From Vermiculatibacterium agrestimuris (lineage in GTDB: Bacteria > Bacillota > Clostridia > Oscillospirales > Oscillospiraceae), in contig NZ_CALPCU010000001.1 of NCBI RefSeq assembly GCF_943193085.1, forward strand, positions 62,001 to 126,000: a stretch of 64,000 bases of DNA, given 5' to 3'. The stretch's first letter is position 1. Each line of letters begins with the position of its first letter. A model generated the notes under the pieces. It saw only the letters and a program-made list of their open reading frames with translations. It ran no database searches and was not told where the DNA came from. The position numbers were made by a program, and so were the translations under genes. Of this stretch, positions 44,701 to 52,023 are shown in pieces.

Positions 44701-47210
44701 AGCTGCGGAAGCACCAGCTTGACTTTGTTGCCCGTGTCATTTACACCGGCACAGGGCTTGCGGCCCATGAGGTGGGCGCCGGGAAAACCGCCGCGCTGAT
44801 TGCGGCCGGGATGTACCTGAAGAACCTGGGCGCGATCCACAAGGCGGTGTTTGTGGTCCCCAATCCCCTTGTCGGCCAGTGGGCGACCGAGTTTTACCGC
44901 TTTTTCCCCAATGCCAATCTGCTGGTGTCCACGGTGGAGGACTTCACCCTCAAGAACCGGAACCGCTATATTTCCAAAATCGCCACCGGAGAATACGACG
45001 CGGTGATTCTGGCGCACAGCCAGTTTGAAAAAATCCCTATCTCAAAAGAGCGGCAGATCATGCAGTTGGAACAGCAGATTAACGAGATCGAGGCCGCAAT
45101 CAGTGAAATGAAATATGAAAAGGGTGAAAACTGGAGCGTTAAGCAGATGGCGATTTTCCGGGGCAACCTGGAAGCCAAGCTGGAAAAGCTGTCCGCCGAG
45201 GAAAAGAAAGACGACCTTCTGACCTTTGAACAGCTCGGCGTGGACATGATGTTTGTGGACGAGGCTCATTTTTTCAAAAACTGCTTTGTATTTACAAAGC
45301 TGCGGAATGTGGCGGGCATCACCACCTCCTCCAGCCAGCGGGCCTTTGATATGCTGCTGAAATGCCAGTATTTGCAGGAAGTAAACAATGGACGGGGTGT
45401 GATATTCGCCACTGGAACTCCTATCAGCAACTCTCTTTCGGAGATGTTCGTTATGCAGCGATATTTGCAGCCGCAGGAATTGGAACGGTTCGGCTGGTCC
45501 TATTTTGATACCTGGGCCGCTCATTTTGGAAAACGGACCTCCGCTTTGGAGATCAAGCCAGAGGGCGGCGGCTACCGGATGCGGGATCGTTTTGCAAAGT
45601 TCTATAATATGCCGGAACTGATGGCTGTTTTCCGTGAGGTTGCCGACATCAAGACTTCTGATATGCTGGATATTCCGGGTTTACCTTCTGTTCACGGCGG
45701 CAAGGCAGAAATTATCACCACAGAAACGACTCCTGCACAAAAAGCGATTATGGCGGAGTTTATCCTGCGGGCAGAGGCAATCCGCGCTGGCCGCGTAAAG
45801 CCGGAAGAAGATAATATGCTGAAGCTGACCAGCGAGGCCCGTATGATGGCGATTGATCCCCGTCTGGTAGACCCCAATGCGGGAAATGACCCCGAAAGTA
45901 AATTGAATGTCTGTATCAATGAGGTCTATTCACTTTGGGTGGATACCAAGGAGCAGAAATCAGTCCAGCTTATCTTTTGCGATGTAGGGACCCCCAAACC
46001 CGGCAGATTTAATGTGTATGACGAAATAAAACGAGTTCTGGTGGAGAAAGGGGTCCCGGAATCAGAGATTGCCTTTGCCCATGACGCCGCTACCGAAGCT
46101 CAAAGGCAAGCATTGTTTGAACTCACCCGTAAAGGTGATATTCGCATTTTGGTAGGCAGTACTGGTAAACTTGGAACTGGTGTAAATGTCCAAGACAAAG
46201 TAATTGCCATCAATCACTTAGACTGTCCCTGGAAGCCTTCTGATATTACTCAGCGGAATGGGCGCGGGGTCCGGCAGGGCAACGAAAACCCAGAGGTTAT
46301 TATCAAACAATTTGTAACGAAAGGTACATTTGACGCCTACCTCTGGCAGATACAGGAACAGAAACTGCGCTATATCACACAGATTATGACAGGCAGGAGT
46401 ATTGCACGATCCTGTGAGGATGTAGACGAAACCGTGCTTTCCGCCGCGCAGTTTAAGGCGGCTGCCACAGACAATCCCATGCTGGCGCAGAAGATGGAGC
46501 TGGAAAACCGAGTGACGGAGCTGAAAATCCTGCGGGGCGCGTGGAGCAACGAGCAACTCTCTTTGGAGCGGAAAGTAAATACGACCTACCCCAGCCACAT
46601 CCAGCAGTACCAGCGCCAAATTGAGCAGATCAGGCAGGATATAACCCTGTTGGAGCAATCCAAGGCCGGGGACTTCTCTATCATGCTGGATGGGAAGCAG
46701 TACACAGAACGCCCAGCGGCGGGCGATGCGTTTGCCCTGCTTTACCGCACGATCAATGAAAACCACGCAAAGGATGACTTTGAGTTTGAAATTGGCTCTT
46801 ACCGTGGATTTAGGCTCTGCCTTAACCTTCATCCGCTTTCGCGGGGAATCATCCTGCGGGGAACCTCCCGGTACAGTACGGACATCGGTTCTTCTGGACA
46901 GGGAACGATTACCCGCATTGAGAACCTTGCAGAGCGTATCCCGTTTTACCTGGTTAATACTCAGCGGGATTTGGAGGAAGCAGAAAAGCAGTTGGAGGCT
47001 GCCCGTCAGCAGATGGGCCAGCCTTTTATTTATGAGGAAGAACTGTCCGAAAAGGTTGCTGCTTTGACGGAGATCAACACAAAGCTGGAGTTTGAGTCTT
47101 TGCAGGAGCAGGAAAGCGAGGTGATTTTAGATGAGGATGGAGAACGATCTGATTGCAAGAAAGCTCAATCTGCTGACTGTGTTCTTCCCAGCGCTGGCAC
47201 CGAGTTATAA
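38799..47210 (+). CDS. Giant ICE protein with LPD domains, N6-methylase-like and SNF2-type helicase domains
   Basis: 2,803 residues from a TTG start behind AGGAAGGAGGA. In order: a conserved N-terminal domain (1-245), a low-complexity stretch (about 250-375) that overlaps a tnpV-like gene in another frame, LPD-type domains (700-950), a GNAT-like part (about 1,020-1,070, with RRQGIATQMLRYLQ), an N6-adenine-methylase-like fold (DPGMGTGNF near 1,290; NIPF near 1,357 in place of NPPY), and a superfamily 2 helicase (GAGKT near 1,990, DEAH near 2,154, QRNGRGVRQGN near 2,485). Such proteins are standard in Tn1549-like ICEs; roles in protecting or processing transferred DNA are suspected only. Confidence 0.85.
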   Translation: MRNDERLRTIYEVMAPYIVRSERNWRDYLAFASRFHKQSFDNILLVYAQDEDVTILATKKQWAGVGRNLISRPKGIAVCVYSNARLTLDYLFDISQTVGKEIHPTNWQLSDEMQKALGERLTFSHGFQAQPLPDLLYALAREAVNDNYEHYLQGLRQETKNHLFEEIPAGGFEAQYIQLLSDSVSYFIGKKCHLPDEAIRMGDGMATVSHFNTVPLVAHLGMAVTSISKAVLLEMERNIRIINRERKEKHEQTEHQSALQRTGRDASPRPANFQQQRGGQAPGPVRADGAGISQGQPAGAIYDFENGWQSDGGHAPGTERGHGEDRGPDPADASTGADAADRGYSGANTPPEQSEADGGGNGTPDHRADPPLTEEQPHTEAPQGAEHEGEPPAQDGSLSASPKVEHHFSDEEVRRHYEHILTSTDLYLPELHQAVRAVLADGVTDYNWTEKGREVCGLFSAYGDREFQGEVLYRTKLRGEDGISFYFDDGYTYFPWPSLANLLDALIEAGAYPDITAEKEPDPIGDYNIPAEVEEMGGAPQREIGQADYDYVLGAVAYEAGETAEEPVRPQAVFTEIKGIPKADEIEAFVPKPVAGGQQVIVAGGQTNLIPPAEESPSPHKSRGNTTAHKNFQRFQKLFPEIVSGQYESLRLEAGDAYDPLVIHHKYGDHYCMEHYYMQNGDRMYDPYMDFLIDRETGTLRAFSYENSGIGVYQEADPADPAQEKKIAGFGQFFATWLNNIASQDYEPVRATMLVNDEEVDVELRPAPEAAPAAADEEPEQLSLLASPSERSPEDLLIERAMLRGPLVTQKKDRIYEFARTHPTGSAFASFLKEMYGYEGFPDEAAGLDYVYSGTDSIELHWTDEHGEKRETKLSWPQAAGIVQRLVDEGRYLEAPAVSEPEQKDETQPFSAEYRLLDRLCADCEYFLGEGQRAEKHLWAGSVEAQIAKMRELYAQLPEKPDWLSPETIDAYARRMAAPEQPEETRILDESLGAHSGQIDMLMQAVRGELTVGTLRYSIFEERPHISMIEVLEDYRRQGIATQMLRYLQGQYPDEEIEWGYLTEDGSALYRAVVDEQPNPEYQKVKTDLEDITRLYDGYVQRMDNGAILSPAEAADMDDLEDIQYRLEKELDELRPVRALVRMESAPSTQPEERPVTEPPANPRSEPPVSRNFRFSADYDLYPGGAKTKYKNNILAIKTLKQIEAEKRTATPEEQITLARYVGWGGLANAFSDKAAGWENEYQELKALLTDEEYKAAMRSTITAYYTEPELIRYMYRALERFGFEGGPDRRILDPGMGTGNFYSVLPEQYQGTKLYGVELDSITGRIAKQLYPEADISVMGYEAAKFEDNSFDVILGNIPFNSVKIYDRRYNELNPYIHDYFFIKSLDLAKPGGIIAFITSKGILDRKDESLREYIARRAEFIGAIRLPNTAFKALAGTEVTADIVFLKKRAAPMQLDRANTPSWIQTDMERGKWIPYNRYFMDHPEMLMGKMESSRNMYGNEDGTACIAPESFDLYEHLSDALESLSAHFSAEPDVEPIEEAEEEQPTDYEDAPEGTRNFTFVVKDGEIYYCEKNRLIPQPYTGMKAARIKGLCEIRTALLEVISIQSHEYDPLDLRKAQDKLNQVYDRFTAKYGAINSKGNILAFSDDDQFPLLRSIEDERKDKSGWDKSAIFHKATIRPFREVNHADTAEDALQICLNRKLRVDLSYMSFLTGKTTHELAEELGGRIYLNPQKYYGNPDEGWELAEEYLSGHVRDKLLYARQRATEEPELFARNVEALEAVQPTPLTPADIEVNLGAIWVPVEYYRQFMYETFQTSGYVKVIDGGDNRRRIDIEYFPYTTTWRISNKTFEPNSVTVNQTLGTSRKNAYEILEDCLNMQSTTVRDRQEYTNDRGDKAVRYVINPKETMIARAKQQQIQEAFASWIWREPERRDALLKLYNDTFNTVRPREYDGSHLVIPGMNSEMKLRKHQLDFVARVIYTGTGLAAHEVGAGKTAALIAAGMYLKNLGAIHKAVFVVPNPLVGQWATEFYRFFPNANLLVSTVEDFTLKNRNRYISKIATGEYDAVILAHSQFEKIPISKERQIMQLEQQINEIEAAISEMKYEKGENWSVKQMAIFRGNLEAKLEKLSAEEKKDDLLTFEQLGVDMMFVDEAHFFKNCFVFTKLRNVAGITTSSSQRAFDMLLKCQYLQEVNNGRGVIFATGTPISNSLSEMFVMQRYLQPQELERFGWSYFDTWAAHFGKRTSALEIKPEGGGYRMRDRFAKFYNMPELMAVFREVADIKTSDMLDIPGLPSVHGGKAEIITTETTPAQKAIMAEFILRAEAIRAGRVKPEEDNMLKLTSEARMMAIDPRLVDPNAGNDPESKLNVCINEVYSLWVDTKEQKSVQLIFCDVGTPKPGRFNVYDEIKRVLVEKGVPESEIAFAHDAATEAQRQALFELTRKGDIRILVGSTGKLGTGVNVQDKVIAINHLDCPWKPSDITQRNGRGVRQGNENPEVIIKQFVTKGTFDAYLWQIQEQKLRYITQIMTGRSIARSCEDVDETVLSAAQFKAAATDNPMLAQKMELENRVTELKILRGAWSNEQLSLERKVNTTYPSHIQQYQRQIEQIRQDITLLEQSKAGDFSIMLDGKQYTERPAAGDAFALLYRTINENHAKDDFEFEIGSYRGFRLCLNLHPLSRGIILRGTSRYSTDIGSSGQGTITRIENLAERIPFYLVNTQRDLEEAEKQLEAARQQMGQPFIYEEELSEKVAALTEINTKLEFESLQEQESEVILDEDGERSDCKKAQSADCVLPSAGTEL
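39547..39915 (+). CDS. tnpV: TnpV-like protein encoded inside the giant ORF in the +1 frame
   Basis: ATG 39,547 follows AAAGGAAGG. The 122-residue product (DGMLLPDLQISNSNEADKPL, GRYGRMALEYLKDNQPERY, ERTRHLNNLKLMAEETVLQTIV) has the TnpV layout: LPDL near the start, a basic R-x-x-x-L-x-x-x-x-P patch, and a C-terminal N-x-x-R-x-x-A-E-E helix, as in the protein at 27,703. In the same stretch the giant ORF reads only low-complexity G, P, A, E, D, R and Q. Protein-like sequence in this frame suggests that it is a real gene that overlaps or was inserted. Confidence 0.65.
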   Translation: MNKPNINLHYKEQDGMLLPDLQISNSNEADKPLGRYGRMALEYLKDNQPERYTILKMDGSLMEVMHRVQNEATEKIEALTQQMLQQEPMPQTEDILERTRHLNNLKLMAEETVLQTIVLIPR

Positions 47211-47445
47211 GGAAATTATTTTGAACTCATTTGACCAGTATTCGCTGTTGAAAGCGTATGTACGCCGGATCATGGATAGCTACCCTGGTATACAGGCAGA
47301 AGATCACGAAAAACTGGAAAAGGCTCTTACACAATCTCTACGGGATTCGGAAGTGGACTGTATCCATAAATACCTGTCTGCCAAATTCAGCGATGAAGCC
47401 ATTGATGCGCTGGTAAAGGAAATGGAGGGGCGGCATGATGAATGA
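47131..47445 (+). CDS. Small conserved ICE protein (104 aa)
   Basis: ATG 47,131 lies behind GAGGTG. The product looks globular and helical (LIARKLNLLTVFFPALAPSY, EIILNSFDQYSLLKAYVRRI, DEAIDALVKEMEGRHDE). It overlaps the last 80 bases of the giant ORF in another frame; the final 27 or so codons of the giant ORF look unlike protein, so the giant gene may have lost its proper stop. It overlaps the next gene by 11 bases. I do not recognise a function. Confidence 0.65.
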   Translation: MRMENDLIARKLNLLTVFFPALAPSYKEIILNSFDQYSLLKAYVRRIMDSYPGIQAEDHEKLEKALTQSLRDSEVDCIHKYLSAKFSDEAIDALVKEMEGRHDE

Positions 47446-48532
47446 AAAGCATTCCTCCGTCTGCTATATCTTCCGGGAGGGCGCCTTCTCCCCGGTGAAA
47501 GAGGGCAAACCGTTCCGCAACGATTTTGGTCTGGATCTGTTTCAGTACAAGGGCGCCGTCTATGAGGGCAGGACGGGTTTGCATCTCTGTCCCTTACAGG
47601 AGGCGGAATACCTGGACCTGTTCATCAAGTCGCATGGCGGGATCGAACAGGTCCAGCAAATAATTACCCGCAGTTTAGAGCGAACGGGCCTCTCTCCCCG
47701 CTACGCCCGACCAGATGAAAAGAAAAAGGACATCTTCCCGCCAAAGGAAAAGGATGAAAACCGGGTGTTTGCCAAAGACCTGATGGGCAATAAGCATTAC
47801 TACTACCGCTTCTACAATGAGAATGGTATTGAACTCTACACGATGGAAAAGAAACGGGAGTTCTTTCAGACCATTTATGTTCCGTGCGATGGCTTCATGG
47901 TGGGAATCGACCAGAGACACCGGCTGGAGGAAATCCTGAAATGGCTGCCCACGCTGAAGCAAGGCATCCGGGGTGAGATCGAACGGGTTTTTAATGAGAG
48001 TATGGGCGATCCGAAACGGTGGGCTGACCTGGGCTTTGCCAATCTGCTGGGACGGTACTATGAGGCAAAACGGCACAATATTCCATTAGAAGCAGAGCGC
48101 AGGCAGCGGGAAGAACGATGGGCGGCAGAGCGTGAAGCAGAGAGGCGCCAGCGTGAACAGGAACAGCAGGCCCGCTATGATGCCGCTATCCGGGAGGCAG
48201 AGAAAGATATTCTGGCGGGAAAGGAGGTGGTGAACCGGGAGGTCAACGGCAAGGCCCTGATTATGCAGCTTTTCCGGGAGCATGAAATACCTGTCCCTCT
48301 CAAAACACAGGGCTGGATCATCAATGCGCTGCACAGCATCCGCTATTCCCCGGAGAGCGGACAGTGGGACTACCGTTATTATAAAGGCAGCCGTGACAGC
48401 ACAAAAATGTTTGAACTGCTCCCGAAGCTGTCAGCGGCAATTCAGACCAAGCAGCAGTTTGAAGAACGGGGCGAGGCCAGCCCAGAGGCCCCCGCTGCTG
48501 TGGCCGAAGATGAGCAGGATATGGAACTGTAA
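47435..48532 (+). CDS. Conserved ICE protein with a long charged helix (365 aa)
   Basis: Residues 1-90 form one compact part (SSVCYIFREGAFSPVKEGKP, DLFQYKGAVYEGRTGLHL), and residues 95-205 another (KHYYYRFYNENGIELYTM, DPKRWADLGFANLLGRYYEAK). Residues 210-255 are a long E/R/Q-rich helix, likely a coiled coil. A C-terminal part follows (MQLFREHEIPVPLKTQGWI, YSPESGQWDYRYYKGSRDS). No enzyme motif is seen. It is one of several hypothetical genes that stand between the helicase and the primase-like gene in related ICEs. Confidence 0.7.
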   Translation: MMNEKHSSVCYIFREGAFSPVKEGKPFRNDFGLDLFQYKGAVYEGRTGLHLCPLQEAEYLDLFIKSHGGIEQVQQIITRSLERTGLSPRYARPDEKKKDIFPPKEKDENRVFAKDLMGNKHYYYRFYNENGIELYTMEKKREFFQTIYVPCDGFMVGIDQRHRLEEILKWLPTLKQGIRGEIERVFNESMGDPKRWADLGFANLLGRYYEAKRHNIPLEAERRQREERWAAEREAERRQREQEQQARYDAAIREAEKDILAGKEVVNREVNGKALIMQLFREHEIPVPLKTQGWIINALHSIRYSPESGQWDYRYYKGSRDSTKMFELLPKLSAAIQTKQQFEERGEASPEAPAAVAEDEQDMEL

Positions 48533-48556
48533 ACCTGATTTGAAAAAGGAGTGCGT

Positions 48557-48655
48557 ATGAAAAAAGTGCTTGTTGGTATTTCCGCCGCTGCCGCCGTGAT
48601 CGGCGGCTTTTTCTATTTTGCCTGGTACCGGCATTACCGTGACGCGATCCGGTGA
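48557..48655 (+). CDS. 32-residue single-helix membrane peptide
   Basis: ATG 48,557 follows AAAGGAG. The peptide is MKKVLVGISAAAAVIGG, then FFYFAWYRHYRDAIR: a basic start, one membrane helix, and a basic/aromatic end. It lies between two ICE genes on the same strand with a good ribosome binding site. Function unknown. Confidence 0.5.
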   Translation: MKKVLVGISAAAAVIGGFFYFAWYRHYRDAIR

Positions 48656-48687
48656 TGAGGTCCCTGCGGCCAAGGAGGTGAGGCATC

Positions 48688-49581
48688 ATGCCGCTTGCAG
48701 CAACAAGGGCGCCCTACACTCTGTTCATTGTGGATGACGATATGCCCCTGAATCCCCGTGAGGACTGCGACTGTCTGGGAAAAATGCTCTGTTGGCATGG
48801 GCGCTATTCCCTGGGTGAAAAGCACGATTTTGAGGAACCCCGTGATTTTCTGCAAGAACTGCTCTTTTCAGAGTATTCCAGCGGCCATGACCGGGACAAT
48901 CCGGTTTTTGCGTTTCTCAAATCTGGTAAGGCCAGCGGCGCCCGCCTGGAATACAACCGCTCCACACGGGAGTGGGAGCTGAAAGAGAACCAGCATTGGA
49001 CTTCCGAGAGCGACTGGTATGTATCGTCCAGCTATGCGGCCTCGCTGAAAGATGATGTGCCGGATTGGTTTCTGGATGACTGCCTCTCCGCCCTCTCCAC
49101 CGGCGAACTGTTTTCGCTGGTGGAGCAGATGGAGGGCATGGTGATCCTGCCTCTCTACCTTTACGACCACTCCGGCATCACCATGAACACCACCAGCTTT
49201 TCCTGCCCGTGGGATTCCGGTCAGGTAGGATGGATCTATGCGGATAAACAGATGATTGAAAAGGAGTACGGCAAGGTAACGCCTGAAACTCTGGAGAAGG
49301 CCCGTCAAGTGCTGGAGGGCGAGGTGAAGTCCTACGACTATTTCCTGACCGGCCAGTGCTACGGGTTCCAGTTATTCCGGGAAGATGTGGAGGTGGATAG
49401 CTGCTGGGGCTTCCTGGGCGAGATACGGGATGTGCAGGACGATGTAAAGGACTATCTGCCGGAGGACTGTGATCCGGCTATCGTGGAACAGCTCCAGTTC
49501 CGCTATGAGGAACTGGACATTGAGGAATATCTGGAAGAATTGCGAGAGGAAACGGAGGGATTGGATTGTGAAGTGGGATAA
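48688..49581 (+). CDS. Conserved ICE protein, antirestriction-like neighbourhood (297 aa)
   Basis: ATG 48,688 follows AAGGAGGTG. The protein is acidic and has no signal or membrane helix. Visible parts are YTLFIVDDDMPLNPREDCDC, LGKMLCWHGRYSLGEKHDF, and MVILPLYLYDHSGITMNTTS, FSCPWDSGQVGWIYADKQ, KSYDYFLTGQCYGFQLF. This pattern occurs in uncharacterised proteins of clostridial ICEs and phages. An anti-host-defence role is often guessed from position, but there is no direct evidence here. The next gene overlaps its last codons. Confidence 0.7.
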   Translation: MPLAATRAPYTLFIVDDDMPLNPREDCDCLGKMLCWHGRYSLGEKHDFEEPRDFLQELLFSEYSSGHDRDNPVFAFLKSGKASGARLEYNRSTREWELKENQHWTSESDWYVSSSYAASLKDDVPDWFLDDCLSALSTGELFSLVEQMEGMVILPLYLYDHSGITMNTTSFSCPWDSGQVGWIYADKQMIEKEYGKVTPETLEKARQVLEGEVKSYDYFLTGQCYGFQLFREDVEVDSCWGFLGEIRDVQDDVKDYLPEDCDPAIVEQLQFRYEELDIEEYLEELREETEGLDCEVG

Positions 49582-50158
49582 AGCGCAGCCGCTTTATATC
49601 CTTTACGGGTGCAATATCGTCAAGGAGCGAAGCACCATGCGGCTGGTTGCCGCCACTACGGATGAGGAAATGCTGAAGGTCATCATTGGATCAGAGATTC
49701 TTTGCGGGCGTATGGACTATCGGGGCTTCAGCAACATGAAAGGCTTTCAGCAGTTCCGGGCCGCCTGCCGTAACGGTGACGAGCGATATGGCGATCTGTC
49801 CTATGGGCTTGTGGAGAAAACGGAAAACCTGCTGCTGTCCGACTGTGCCAAAGAACCGCTGTATGCAAGAGCCTACAAATATCTGAATATGCTCGACCGG
49901 GAATTTGACGCGATCCGTAATGGTTCTCTGGAGAGCCTGGGTGAAGATCGCACCCGCCTGATTCTGGACAAAGCATTATCGTGGGCAACACAAAATTACG
50001 CTGGCTGGGATTTATACCGTCATTTGAGAGATGAACTCGGCATGAGCAACGAGGAGATCTCCCGCGCCGGGTTTGAACTGGATGAGTTCTACGAGGGTGA
50101 GATGCCGGAGGACGATGTGGAATATGAGCCGGAGGATGACTATGAGGAAGAATTATGA
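49568..50158 (+). CDS. Conserved ICE protein (196 aa)
   Basis: The start is GTG at 49,568, chosen for GGAGG nine bases upstream; the frame further up is a shadow of the previous gene. Features: TMRLVAATTDEEMLKVIIGS, GFSNMKGFQQFRAACRNGDE, then a helical part (WDLYRHLRDELGMSNEEISR) and a very acidic tail (EGEMPEDDVEYEPEDDYEEE). No family with known function is recognised. It overlaps both neighbours, as is usual for this tight gene block. Confidence 0.65.
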   Translation: MKWDKAQPLYILYGCNIVKERSTMRLVAATTDEEMLKVIIGSEILCGRMDYRGFSNMKGFQQFRAACRNGDERYGDLSYGLVEKTENLLLSDCAKEPLYARAYKYLNMLDREFDAIRNGSLESLGEDRTRLILDKALSWATQNYAGWDLYRHLRDELGMSNEEISRAGFELDEFYEGEMPEDDVEYEPEDDYEEEL

Positions 50159-50726
50159 TACCCCGTCCCTGCCGGAACACTGTTATGCGGTCCTTCCCAA
50201 CTCCGGGCAGCTCATCGAGGTTCGGCGCGGCGAAATGGGCTATTACCCCTGCGCCTATTCCACCGGCGGCCGCGCCTATAACCAAGTCCTGGAAAATTAT
50301 TTCAACGCCCATGAGGGCATTTCAAAGGCACAGGCGGCTGCTATGCTGGCCGGGTCCATGTTTGGCTGGAGTGTCCCTGCTGCTGATCCGTCCCGATATG
50401 ATCTGGACGGAGAGCCGGTCCGACCGGGTGTGCGGAAGGCCCTGCCCCGGTCCCCGCAATATCTGTATGAACAAGCCAAGCTGCTGCGGGAGGAATACGC
50501 GCCTGGTACAAAAGTCATTCTGGATGAAGCGGTAAACACCCCCTACTATGATGCACCCGCAGGGCTGGCCGGTATCGTTCAGTCTGTGGACGACGCCGGA
50601 CAGATCCTTTGCCGCTGGGAAAACGGGCTTTCTTTCCGCCTCGTTCCCGGAACAGACCATTTCCACAAGGAAGCTGCACAGGAATTGGAATGGCCTGATG
50701 AAAAAGAATCCGATTTGGAACTGTGA
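50142..50726 (+). CDS. DUF4314-type ICE protein (194 aa)
   Basis: ATG 50,142 is six bases after GGAGG. Residues about 10-90 form one domain (YAVLPNSGQLIEVRRGEMGY, FNAHEGISKAQAAAMLAGSM), and the C-terminal half carries a DUF4314-like domain: APGTKVILDEAVNTPYYDAP, AGLAGIVQSVDDAGQILCRW, LSFRLVPGTDHF. These beta-rich units (GT-V-L, G--G-V-VDD-G-I-W-G--L) are common in Tn1549-like ICEs; their role is unknown. Confidence 0.7.
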   Translation: MRKNYDTPSLPEHCYAVLPNSGQLIEVRRGEMGYYPCAYSTGGRAYNQVLENYFNAHEGISKAQAAAMLAGSMFGWSVPAADPSRYDLDGEPVRPGVRKALPRSPQYLYEQAKLLREEYAPGTKVILDEAVNTPYYDAPAGLAGIVQSVDDAGQILCRWENGLSFRLVPGTDHFHKEAAQELEWPDEKESDLEL

Positions 50727-50737
50727 GGTGATGGTTT

Positions 50738-51808
50738 ATGCGAAGAAGCGCCGCCGTGTATCATAAATTCACCGAGGAGGAGATACGGCAGGCAAACAGC
50801 GTGGATATTCTTTCTCTTGCCCGTGGGTATGGCTATGAGCCGGAAAAGGCTGGCCGCAAGGCCGTCCACATGAAGCACAGCGGCGGCCTGTATATCTTCC
50901 CGGAAAACAACCGCTTTTTCCAGTGGACGGGACCGGATGACGGCATCAAGGGCGGCGCCATTGATTTTGTCATGCGGGAGGAAAACCTGTCCTTCCCGGA
51001 GGCGGTGGGCAAGCTGATCGGCAAGGAATATGTAGCGGAAACACGACAGGTAACGCCCTATGAGAAGAAAGAGCGCGGGCCGTTGGAGCTGCCGGACAAG
51101 GCGGAGAACATGAAGCGGGCCTATTGGTATCTGGTGTCCGTGCGGGGTATCAGCCCACAAATCGTCAGTCATTTTATGAACCGGAAGATGATCTATCAGG
51201 AGAAAAAGTATGGCAACTGCGTGTTTGTCGGTTACGATTCCGAAGGGGCGCCCCGGTACTGTTCCATGCGGGCTGCCAGAGAAAACAGTTCGTTCAAGAT
51301 GGACGCCACCGGCTCCGATAAAAGCTATCCTTTTTTCCATGAGGGAACAAGTGACTTGCTCATCGTTACCGAGGCCCCTATCGACCTGATGAGTCATGCG
51401 TCCATCGCCGCTGATTTCTATGGGCGGGACTGGACGGAGGATCACCGTATCTCCACCGGCTGCCTCTGGAATGGGGCCATTGACCGCTATCTGGAGGGCC
51501 ACCCGCAGGTCAAGCGGCTGGTGTTTGCGGTGGACAATGATTATCTGGCCCGTGACAAGGATGGGCAATTTCGGAATTGGGGACAGCTCACGGCGGCCAA
51601 GTGGGTGCGTGAATATACCGGGCGGGGTTTCCAGTGTGCTATCCATGTTCCACACCTGAATGATTTTAATACCGACCTGGTGGAACGGCGGAAAGGCCGC
51701 ACCGTGGAGGATTTAGACCGTCTGCGGATGGCAGAGCTGGAGGCGGAATTTAACAAGGGCGCTGTTGAAGAACCCGAAAATGAAGATGAACAAGAAATGG
51801 AGGCTTGA
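50738..51808 (+). CDS. Primase-like DUF3991/TOPRIM protein
   Basis: A 356-residue protein. The N-terminal region has ILSLARGYGYEPEKAGRKAV, the HSGGLYIFPENNRFFQW and GGAIDFVMREENLSFPEAV parts that resemble the primase zinc-type domain but without the full set of cysteines. The DUF3991 region is VSVRGISPQIVSHFMNRKMI, with YGNCVFVGYDSEGAPRYCSM. The TOPRIM fold shows the glutamate in LLIVTEAPIDLMSHASI and the DxD-like VFAVDNDYLARD. It likely primes or handles single-stranded ICE DNA after transfer. ATG is seven bases after GAGGTG. Confidence 0.8.
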   Translation: MRRSAAVYHKFTEEEIRQANSVDILSLARGYGYEPEKAGRKAVHMKHSGGLYIFPENNRFFQWTGPDDGIKGGAIDFVMREENLSFPEAVGKLIGKEYVAETRQVTPYEKKERGPLELPDKAENMKRAYWYLVSVRGISPQIVSHFMNRKMIYQEKKYGNCVFVGYDSEGAPRYCSMRAARENSSFKMDATGSDKSYPFFHEGTSDLLIVTEAPIDLMSHASIAADFYGRDWTEDHRISTGCLWNGAIDRYLEGHPQVKRLVFAVDNDYLARDKDGQFRNWGQLTAAKWVREYTGRGFQCAIHVPHLNDFNTDLVERRKGRTVEDLDRLRMAELEAEFNKGAVEEPENEDEQEMEA

Positions 51809-51813
51809 TACAG

Positions 51814-52023
51814 GTGCTTAGTAAAAGCCAGTTTATTCAGAGAGCAAGAATGATGGATGAAGCCTGTCGCCAGTGGTGTGATCTCATTGAAGAATGTAAA
51901 GAGCGGATAAACGGCCAGGGATTTACGGAATTTTATCACGAAATATGTGCCAGAAGTACGAGGAATATACCGAAAATCCCGGTATATATGGCTTTGATGT
52001 GCCGAAACGAAATCCCGCTTTGA
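51814..52023 (+). pseudogene. 5' part of a frameshifted ICE gene
   Basis: GTG 51,814 lies 10 bases after GGAGG. It codes for 69 residues, the first about 44 of them helical (KSQFIQRARMMDEACRQWCD, LIEECKERINGQGFTEFYHE). The last 25 look unlike protein. If the doubled AT in GAAATATGTG (about 51,938-51,947) were single, the frame would run straight into the next ORF as FYHEMCQKYEEYTENPG. So this and the next entry are most likely one gene of about 370 codons. Confidence 0.55.

Noticed and set aside
43812..45017. 401-codon minus-strand open frame
   Set aside because: Lies opposite the methylase-helicase part with clear motifs; shadow.
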